Assembly (NCBI GenBank): GCA_019312695.1
Contig: JAFDCT010000158.1
Location: forward strand, 1 to 9,779
Direction: 5' to 3'
From: Deltaproteobacteria bacterium
GTDB taxonomy: Bacteria > Desulfobacterota > Desulfobulbia > Desulfobulbales > BM004
DNA length: 9,779 nt
Part shown: positions 1-5,632 of the stretch, piece after piece
Numbering within the stretch: the first letter of the stretch is position 1
Layout of the letters: the number at the start of each line of letters is the position of its first letter
Position numbers and translations under genes: made by a program
Notes under the pieces: model-generated
What the model was told of the DNA's origin: nothing
The model's database searches: none
What the model saw: only the letters and a program-made list of their open reading frames with translations

Positions 1-218
1 GCCGCAACATACCAGCCATGGATTGTGGTCCCGTCCCTGGCCGTCACAGAGACGGATTCATAATCGAGACCGATATCAGTTGGGCTGGCTGTCAGTTTTC
101 TGGAAGGGATATTGGGGTAATAGAGAAGTTTGGCCTGCGTGAAAAATAAAAAAAGACAGAGAATGCCATAGATGCCTGCTGCCAGTATTACAATGGACCA
201 GATGAAATTTACCATCAT
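1..218 (-). CDS. Membrane-anchored alpha/beta hydrolase, N-terminal part (runs off the left edge)
   Basis: Only the first 72 codons are inside the window, read leftwards from an ATG at 218 (a second ATG follows at 215). Residues about 5-27 are strongly hydrophobic and look like an uncleaved N-terminal membrane anchor. They are followed by QAKLLYYPN and IPSRKL, then by IGLDYESVSV and DGTTIHGWYV. This order (anchor, YYPN, SR.L.ATP-like stretch, DG..HGW) is the N-terminus of the Bem46/YfhR/ABHD13-like serine hydrolases. The nucleophile elbow and the catalytic Asp and His lie outside the window, so activity cannot be judged. A purine-rich GAGGTGG stands about 11 bases upstream of the ATG. The gene diverges from the PNPOx-like gene across about 400 bases. 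The substrate is unknown. The family call is fairly safe; the function is not. Confidence 0.75.
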   Translation of the reverse strand, partial: MMVNFIWSIVILAAGIYGILCLFLFFTQAKLLYYPNIPSRKLTASPTDIGLDYESVSVTARDGTTIHGWYVA

Positions 219-240
219 GTTTCCCAATGCCACCTCTCTT

Positions 241-595
241 TTTCTGCACTCCCGCAACGACCGTCTCTTTTAAATATTAAAATGAATCATGCTGATTTGG
301 AGATTTTCCAGCAGCTGCTAAAGTAAATCCTCTGATGTCAGGAATATAGTTTTATCAAACTTACCCGCAGCCCTCTGACAGCTAAACGAAGAATCCGAGC
401 CAAGAGGAATGTGTACGCTTAAATTGTTCATGAAAATTCTCGCATTCAGCAACAGTTCCTTGTAAAATCAATATATTACGGGCACATTGCCTTTATGCTG
501 CCTGACTTTTTACAGGACTGGCATTTTCATATGTTGTAAAATAAACTATTTATACTTCCTTTTTCAAACAGTATCAAAAAAATGGTTGTTAAACT
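241..595. other. Intergenic gap between divergent genes, no gene seen
   Basis: No convincing coding frame, RNA gene or terminator is visible in this AT-rich stretch. It should contain the promoter of the leftward hydrolase and that of the rightward PNPOx-like gene, but I could not find a -35/-10 pair with proper spacing on either strand. A 10-base palindrome, AGCAGCTGCT, sits at 310-319 with no evident role. Confidence 0.5.
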
Positions 596-613
596 ATGTA
601 CATGTCTGTACAT
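596..613. promoter_or_regulatory. Putative operator, inverted repeat ATGTACA-N4-TGTACAT
   Basis: Two perfect 7-base arms (596-602 and 607-613) are separated by TGTC. The same bases also make a direct repeat, TGTACATG at 597-604 and 607-614. The symmetry, the 18-base size and the position 11 bases before the ATG at 625 suit a dimeric repressor site. The regulator is not identified. This is inferred from symmetry and position only. Confidence 0.45.
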
Positions 614-627
614 GATAAAATATCATG
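611..627. promoter_or_regulatory. Second inverted repeat containing the start codon (CATGATA-AAA-TATCATG)
   Basis: Perfect 7-base arms at 611-617 and 621-627 flank AAA. The right arm contains the ATG (625-627) of the PNPOx-like gene, and the left arm overlaps the preceding palindrome by three bases. It could be a second operator half or, if transcribed, a small hairpin masking the start codon. No Shine-Dalgarno sequence is seen in front of the ATG. Confidence 0.4.
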
Positions 628-1062
628 ACTGCGGTAAAAACAAAAATTGCTGACTACCTTACTGCCCATCGTTACCTGAGACTCGGGACTGTCACCGGAA
701 ATTCGACGCCACAGGTCCATACGGTTGGATATGTCTCCGAAGACTGTACTGTTTTCTTTATTACCGACAAGAAAAGCCGCAAGGCAGAAAATATTTTCGC
801 AAATCCTGCCGTGGCCTATGCGGCTGATGAAAATTACGATGATATCATGTTTATTCTGGGGGTTCAGATGGAAGGCACGGCTTCGCTGGTCACCCTGGAA
901 ACTGAGGTCTTAAAGATTTTTGATCGTATGACACAGAAATTCACCGGCCTGGAACAAATGCCACCCAACCAAGACCTCGTGATTTTCAAGATTGAACCGG
1001 ACAGGGCATATTTCCTCGATAATAATGTCGCCTTCGGTCGCAGGCACTGTGTAAAGTTTTGA
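625..1062 (+). CDS. Pyridoxamine 5'-phosphate oxidase-family (split-barrel flavin-binding) protein
   Basis: This 145-residue protein has the compact split-barrel layout of the PNPOx-like superfamily: an opening YLTAHRYLRLGTV strand, then HTVGYVSEDCTVFFITDKKSRKAENI (residues about 32-57) with the usual 'K..NI..NP.VA' segment, then GVQMEGTASLVT (79-90). These proteins usually bind FMN or a related cofactor and act as small reductases or oxidases; the substrate here is unknown. It is far shorter than true PdxH (about 210 residues) and should not be called PdxH. The start is well fixed: an in-frame TAA lies at 616-618, ATG 625 is the only Met before residue 74, and no Shine-Dalgarno sequence precedes it. 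Its stop is one base before the next gene, so the two are probably translated together. Confidence 0.8.
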   Translation: MTAVKTKIADYLTAHRYLRLGTVTGNSTPQVHTVGYVSEDCTVFFITDKKSRKAENIFANPAVAYAADENYDDIMFILGVQMEGTASLVTLETEVLKIFDRMTQKFTGLEQMPPNQDLVIFKIEPDRAYFLDNNVAFGRRHCVKF

Positions 1063-1063
1063 A

Positions 1064-1411
1064 ATGCCCGTGATAGAGTCCTACAGTTTCGGCAACATGG
1101 TGATAGACGGCGTAAGGTATACCAAAGATGTCATCATTTTTCCGGACGGCAGCATCTTAAACCCATGGTGGCGCAAACAGGGACATATACTTACATCGGA
1201 TGACCTGCAGGAACTCCTGGCAGCTGAGCCGGAAATTATTGTCTGCGGTACCGGAACCATGGGTGTTATGCGGCCTGCTGCAGAACTGCAGGAATATCTC
1301 ATATCCCGTAAAATCAACTTTATTGTGCAAAAAAGTGGCCAGGCCATTGAAACATATAACAACCTGTCAGGGGAAAAAAGAGTTGGCGGGTGCTTTCACC
1401 TGACCTGCTGA
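1064..1411 (+). CDS. Mth938/DUF498 domain protein
   Basis: A 115-residue single-domain protein matching the Mth938-like family (DUF498, related to the mitochondrial complex I assembly factor NDUFAF3). Family features visible are the N-terminal Y.FG.M.IDG..Y..DVIIFPDG segment (residues 7-29), the W at 35-36, the glycine-rich IIVCGTGTMGVMRP (58-71) and the closing AIETYN (94-99). Bacterial members have no established biochemical activity. The ATG is one base downstream of the preceding TGA, with no strong ribosome site of its own, which points to translational coupling. It ends 25 bases before fbp, so it probably belongs to the same transcript. The family call is strong; the role is unknown. 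Confidence 0.85.
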   Translation: MPVIESYSFGNMVIDGVRYTKDVIIFPDGSILNPWWRKQGHILTSDDLQELLAAEPEIIVCGTGTMGVMRPAAELQEYLISRKINFIVQKSGQAIETYNNLSGEKRVGGCFHLTC

Positions 1412-1436
1412 ATAACGAAACCACAAAGGAACAATA

Positions 1437-2480
1437 ATGCAGCAAACCGAAATCCAACGTGCAAACCAGAGCTACAGGCTCGGAATCACCATTACGGAAC
1501 ATCTGCTCCTGTGCGAGGATGAATGTCCGGCAGCTACCGGGCAGTTTACCAGACTACTGAGCGAACTGATCATCAGTGCCAAACTTATCTCCAGGGAGGT
1601 CAACAAGGCCGGCCTGGCAGATCTCCTCGGGGCCACCGGCAATGTCAATGTTCAGGGCGAAAATGTCCGTAAGCTTGACGAATTTGCCAACCAGGCACTT
1701 ATTCACAGAATGGAGCGTTCCGGCCTGATCTGTGCCATGGCCTCTGAAGAAAATGCTGATATCATAAAAATACCCGACAACATGCCTAAGGGTAATTATA
1801 TACTGGCATTTGATCCTCTGGACGGATCTTCTAATGTTGACGCCAATGCCAGTATAGGCACAATCTTTTCAATTCACAGGAAAATTGAGCAAGAGGAATG
1901 TTCATCGCTCAATAATTTTTTGCGTTACGGCTACGAGCAGGTAGCAGCCGGATATTTTCTTTACGGCTCCAGCACCATGCTTGTTTATACCGCCGGTAAA
2001 GGGGTGCATGGCTTTACCCTTGATCCGTCTGTCGGCGAATTTCTGCTTTCGCACAGGAGCATCACCATGCCTGAACGGGGCACAATCTATTCGGTGAACG
2101 AATCCTATACTGAATTCTGGGATGATAGGACCAGAAATGTGGTCAACTATTTCAAATCATCAAATAATAAACGGGGCAAACCCTATACAGCGAGATATAT
2201 TGGTGCCATGGTTGCTGATTTTCATCGCAATCTTCTTTACGGCGGTATTTATATGTATCCTGCGGACAGACAGGACCCCCACAAGCCGCATGGCAAGCTC
2301 AGGCTGCTGTGCGAGGCGGCCCCGCTTGCCTTTATTGCTGAACAGGCCGGCGGTGCTGCAACTGACGGCAGTCAGCGCATTCTGGATATCAAGGCCACAG
2401 AACTGCATGAACGGGTACCGCTTTTTATCGGCTGCAAAGAAGATGTTGCCAAGGCCATGGTCATCTTGAGGGGAGCATAA
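1437..2480 (+). CDS. fbp: Fructose-1,6-bisphosphatase, class I
   Basis: Hydrolyses fructose 1,6-bisphosphate to fructose 6-phosphate plus phosphate, the committed step of gluconeogenesis, in the cytoplasm. The 347-residue length is normal for class I. Visible signatures are [12 protein letters not shown] (74-85), the metal-binding ASEE (102-105), the family hallmark FDPLDGSSN with Asp126 and Asp129 (125-133), the phosphate-site segment [13 protein letters not shown] (252-264) and the metal-ligand Glu293 in [16 protein letters not shown]. The NESY at 221-224 stands where NEGY is usual. AAAGGA ends six bases before the ATG, a good ribosome site. The gene follows the Mth938-like gene by 25 bases. 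The 89-base gap after it holds only a weak 6-base inverted repeat (2503-2508 and 2534-2539), so read-through to the DUF2721 gene is possible. Confidence 0.97.
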   Translation: MQQTEIQRANQSYRLGITITEHLLLCEDECPAATGQFTRLLSELIISAKLISREVNKAGLADLLGATGNVNVQGENVRKLDEFANQALIHRMERSGLICAMASEENADIIKIPDNMPKGNYILAFDPLDGSSNVDANASIGTIFSIHRKIEQEECSSLNNFLRYGYEQVAAGYFLYGSSTMLVYTAGKGVHGFTLDPSVGEFLLSHRSITMPERGTIYSVNESYTEFWDDRTRNVVNYFKSSNNKRGKPYTARYIGAMVADFHRNLLYGGIYMYPADRQDPHKPHGKLRLLCEAAPLAFIAEQAGGAATDGSQRILDIKATELHERVPLFIGCKEDVAKAMVILRGA

Positions 2481-2569
2481 TTTTTAGTATGCAGATAAAA
2501 AGATCGTTTTAAAACCAGCTGCTAAAAACCAGGAACGATTTACCAGTTAAAAACTTTAAGGCCAAACCC

Positions 2570-2965
2570 ATGGAAATAACCCTCACAACACCTGCCCTGC
2601 TTTTTCCCGCTGTTTCACTGCTTCTGGTGGCATACACCAACAGGTTTTTGGCATTGGGTTCCCGTATCCGCACTCTTCACTCCCTGTACAAGTCATCACC
2701 CGATGATATCCTTGAAGGGCAGATTGTTATTCTGCGAAAACGTGTTGTTCTTATCAGGAATATGCAGTTTCTCGGGGTGGGGAGTCTGTTTCTGTGCGTA
2801 CTGTGCATGTTCATGCTTTTCGGCGGCAAGCTTTTATTGGGGAAGATAATTTTCGGTGCCAGCCTGCTTTTCATGCTGGGTTCACTCGGAATTTCACTTC
2901 AGGAGATCCTGATCTCCATGGAAGCTCTTAACCTTGAATTAAGCGATATGGAAAAAGAAGATTAA
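2570..2965 (+). CDS. DUF2721 family small integral membrane protein
   Basis: A 131-residue protein with three likely membrane helices at about residues 4-23, 64-86 and 90-111. The conserved opening is TPALLFPAVSLLLVAYTNRFLALGSRIR (7-34), where a hydrophobic helix runs into NRF.AL..RIR; this is the DUF2721 signature. A cytoplasmic-looking loop with charged residues (35-63) separates helix 1 from the helix pair, and the C-terminus is acidic (SDMEKED). AAGG lies eight bases before the ATG, a usable ribosome site. The family has no known function. It stands 89 bases after fbp and 141 bases before the hydrogenase operon, so it is either the last gene of the fbp unit or a single gene. Confidence 0.8.
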   Translation: MEITLTTPALLFPAVSLLLVAYTNRFLALGSRIRTLHSLYKSSPDDILEGQIVILRKRVVLIRNMQFLGVGSLFLCVLCMFMLFGGKLLLGKIIFGASLLFMLGSLGISLQEILISMEALNLELSDMEKED

Positions 2966-3032
2966 GTAATTTCCCTGAAGAATAAACAGCTATTAATTTC
3001 AATATACTACCACCCATAACAAAAAAATTGTG

Positions 3033-3060
3033 TGCACATCAGTTCTATGGTACATATAAT
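3033..3060 (+). promoter_or_regulatory. Putative sigma70-type promoter of the hydrogenase-kinase operon
   Basis: A perfect TATAAT lies at 3055-3060. The best -35 match is TGCACA at 3033-3038 (four of six against TTGACA) with a 16-base spacer. Transcription would start near 3067, leaving a leader of about 40 bases. The -35 overlaps the perfect palindrome TGTGCACA (3031-3038), which might be a regulator site. The -10 is strong, the -35 only fair. Confidence 0.5.
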
Positions 3061-3106
3061 GTAATTATTAGAAATTTTTACTCCTTTCAACCATGGGGGG
3101 CTTCAC

Positions 3107-4072
3107 ATGCATAATTTGTTATGGCTGCAGGGAGCTAGCTGTGGTGGTGATACCATCTCCTTCCTTAACTCTGAGCAACCATCTGCCCTTTCATCATTTG
3201 AAGTATTAAACATTAATGTACTCTGGCATCCTTTTTTGAGCCGTGAACAGGGTGATGATGTTGTGACGATATTTCAGAAGATCCTCGCCGGCGAGACAAA
3301 ACTTGATCTTCTTATTCTTGAAGGAGCCATACCACACGGTCCTGACAATACCGGTAAATTTTTCATGTTCCATGGACGTCCCTTCCGTGAATGGCTTGCG
3401 GAGTTCTGTAAACAGGCGGAAATGGTCATTGCAGTCGGTACCTGTGCGGCTTTTGGAGGTGTAGTGACCGGCCATGAAAATGTCAACGAAATGAGCGGAC
3501 TGCAATTCCTCCATAACCAGAAGGGCGGCCTCCTCGGCCCTAATTTTGTTTCAAAGAAAGGGCTGCCTGTGGTCAATGTTCCCGGCTGTCCTTCGCACCC
3601 GGACTGGATTGTTGAAACAATTACAGCTGTCCTGAAAGGCTGGCTTCACATGGAAGATCTTGATGATTTTCACAGGCCACAGGTGTTTTTCAGCAAACTC
3701 GCCCATCATGGCTGTCCCCGGAATGAATATTATGAATTCAAGGCCTCTGCTGTGCGATACTCCCAGCAGGGATGCCTCTTTGAATTTCTTGGCTGCAAGG
3801 GAACTCTGTGTGAATCGGACTGCAACGAACGGCTTTGGCTCGGCCGGACAGGAAGCTGCACCAGGGGCGGATTTCCATGCATTGCCTGCACCTCACCGCT
3901 TTTTCCAGACAAGCAGCGGCCATATTTCAGCACGAGAAAGATTGGCGATGTCCCTGTGACCCTGCCGCTGGATGTACCAAAGGCCTGGTTTGTAGGCATA
4001 TCTGGTATGTCAAAACTTGCCTGCCCTGAACGCTTGAAAAAAAATGCAGTCTCATCCAAATGGATCACCTGA
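3107..4072 (+). CDS. [NiFe]-hydrogenase small subunit, group 2 regulatory (H2-sensor) type
   Basis: This Fe-S subunit would carry electrons between the NiFe site of the partner and a redox or signalling partner. It starts directly with LLWLQGASCGGDTISFLN, with no twin-arginine leader, so the enzyme should be cytoplasmic. The 321-residue length fits group 2 (HupS/HupU/HoxB-like). Candidate cluster ligands are Cys12, Cys113 (VGTCAAFGG) and Cys161 (PGCPSHPDW) for the proximal cluster; His200, Cys203, Cys223 and Cys230 for the distal; Cys239, Cys258 and Cys261 for the medial. The usual second proximal Cys is Asp15. Extra Cys235 and Cys251 lie near the medial and distal ligands. G95-100-type purines (GGGGGG, 3095-3100) six bases before the ATG serve as ribosome site. 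The large subunit follows after 79 bases. A cytoplasmic uptake enzyme (group 2a) is the main alternative; the kinase next door argues for sensing. Confidence 0.9.
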   Translation: MHNLLWLQGASCGGDTISFLNSEQPSALSSFEVLNINVLWHPFLSREQGDDVVTIFQKILAGETKLDLLILEGAIPHGPDNTGKFFMFHGRPFREWLAEFCKQAEMVIAVGTCAAFGGVVTGHENVNEMSGLQFLHNQKGGLLGPNFVSKKGLPVVNVPGCPSHPDWIVETITAVLKGWLHMEDLDDFHRPQVFFSKLAHHGCPRNEYYEFKASAVRYSQQGCLFEFLGCKGTLCESDCNERLWLGRTGSCTRGGFPCIACTSPLFPDKQRPYFSTRKIGDVPVTLPLDVPKAWFVGISGMSKLACPERLKKNAVSSKWIT

Positions 4073-4151
4073 CTTCGGAATTGATCTTTGATTTTCAGCC
4101 ACAAAATAATGTTGGCAGTGTTTTAGAACTTAGACACCCTGTGGAGAGCAC

Positions 4152-5603
4152 ATGGCTACTCTGATTGCAATCGACCCCTTTAACAGGATTGAAGGAGATC
4201 TCCGTGTTGAGATTGAAGTTGAAGATAATACGGTAACTTTCGCAAAAAGTTCGGGCATCATGTTTCGCGGCTTTGAACGCATAATGTCAGGCAGGTCGCC
4301 CATGGATGCCCTGGTAATTACCCCCCGCATCTGTGGAATCTGCAGCGGCTCCCACGGGGTAGCAGCTTCCAAGGCCCTGGCCCTGGCCCAGTCCGCCGAA
4401 ATGCCTGAAAACGCCTATTACATGAAAAACCTGATCCTGGGCATTGAAGTGGTTATGAGCCACCTGAGTCATTTCTACCTCCTCTTTGCCCCTGACCTCA
4501 CCAGCCCACGCTATAAAGGCTTAAGTGTCTATGAAAAGGTGAACCACCGTTTTACTGCAATGAAGGGCTCTTCGGTGGTCATGGCCTTGAATGCCCGACA
4601 AAGTGCCCTGGAGATCATGGGATTAGTGGGCGGCAAATGGCCCAACAGTCTGGCAATACATCCCACCGGTACCACCTCTACCATGAATCTCAGTACCTTG
4701 ACCAGGACAATAGGCATTCTGAAGGAGTTCCAGGACTTCCTGGAAAAAAGATTCCTTAACTGTTCGTTGGGTGAATGGCTGGATATTGACAGTTTCGACA
4801 AACTTTTAAAATGGCAGGAAAAAAGCGGCCATAACGGCAGCGACATAGTCCTTTTCCTGACAATGTGCCTTGAAGCTGGCTTTGACAGGATAGGTAAGGG
4901 GCCAAACCGATATATGAGTTACGGCGCTTACGACCTGCCGGATGGATCAACCTGGCTGCCTTCAGGCTTTTTTGAAAACAGACTGCATCCCTTAGATCAG
5001 ACCCTCATCAAAGAGCATATAGGTGCTTCCTATTTCAGGGACGCGGTTGAAGCACGGCACCCCCTCGAAGGGGTCACAGCACCCCTGGTTGATAAAAGCG
5101 GCGCATACAGCTGGGCCAAGGCACCCCGTTATGAAGGCAAAACTGTCGAGGTCGGCCCTCTGGCCAGGATGATCATTGCCGATGATCCCCTGTTGACCGA
5201 TATGATGCAACAGATGGATTCATCTGTTATGACCAGGATGTTTGCCAGGTTGCGTGAGATGTGCAGACTCACAAAAGAAATGTCCCTATGGCTCGAAAAA
5301 ATAAATCCTGCAGAACCATTTTATGCCAGTCCTTCCAGCAGATTTTCCGCGACCGGTATCGGTTTGACTGAAGCAGCACGGGGCAGCCTTGGACACTGGA
5401 TGAAGATTTCCTCCAATCTGATAGAGAATTACCAGGTTGTGACGCCATCGGCCTGGAATATGTCACCCAGAGATGAGAGTGGGCAGCCTGGTCCGGTTGA
5501 GCAGGCCCTGACAGGTGTACATGTGGCTGATCCCAAGGACCCGGTTGAGGTGAACCACATCATTCGTTCTTTTGATCCCTGCATGTCCTGCACTGTCCAT
5601 TAA
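4152..5603 (+). CDS. [NiFe]-hydrogenase large subunit, regulatory type without a C-terminal extension
   Basis: This subunit holds the NiFe(CN)2CO site that binds H2. Ni ligands are visible as Cys61 and Cys64 in RICGICSGSH and as Cys477 and Cys480 in DPCMSCTVH. The protein stops at His483, the residue after which maturation proteases normally cut, so no tail needs to be removed; this is typical of H2-sensing hydrogenases. The N-terminal motif reads NRIEGDLRVE: Glu14 is the conserved proton-path Glu, and Asp16 replaces the His of energy-conserving enzymes, as in HoxC/HupV. His68 is kept in the CxxCxxxH motif, where I recall HoxC-type sensors having Gln. GGAG lies five bases before the ATG. The kinase starts 29 bases after the stop. 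Assembly would need Hyp proteins encoded elsewhere. The hydrogenase call is nearly certain, the sensor assignment likely. Confidence 0.93.
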   Translation: MATLIAIDPFNRIEGDLRVEIEVEDNTVTFAKSSGIMFRGFERIMSGRSPMDALVITPRICGICSGSHGVAASKALALAQSAEMPENAYYMKNLILGIEVVMSHLSHFYLLFAPDLTSPRYKGLSVYEKVNHRFTAMKGSSVVMALNARQSALEIMGLVGGKWPNSLAIHPTGTTSTMNLSTLTRTIGILKEFQDFLEKRFLNCSLGEWLDIDSFDKLLKWQEKSGHNGSDIVLFLTMCLEAGFDRIGKGPNRYMSYGAYDLPDGSTWLPSGFFENRLHPLDQTLIKEHIGASYFRDAVEARHPLEGVTAPLVDKSGAYSWAKAPRYEGKTVEVGPLARMIIADDPLLTDMMQQMDSSVMTRMFARLREMCRLTKEMSLWLEKINPAEPFYASPSSRFSATGIGLTEAARGSLGHWMKISSNLIENYQVVTPSAWNMSPRDESGQPGPVEQALTGVHVADPKDPVEVNHIIRSFDPCMSCTVH

Positions 5604-5632
5604 CTTCAATTTCCTTTATCTGCTGCAGCAAA

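Noticed and set aside
625..1062. Calling the PNPOx-like gene pdxH
   Set aside because: It is about 65 residues shorter than PdxH and lacks its characteristic C-terminal segment; only the superfamily is supported.
2503..2539. ATCGTT/AACGAT inverted repeat after fbp as a terminator
   Set aside because: Only 6 paired bases around a 25-base loop, and no T-run after it.
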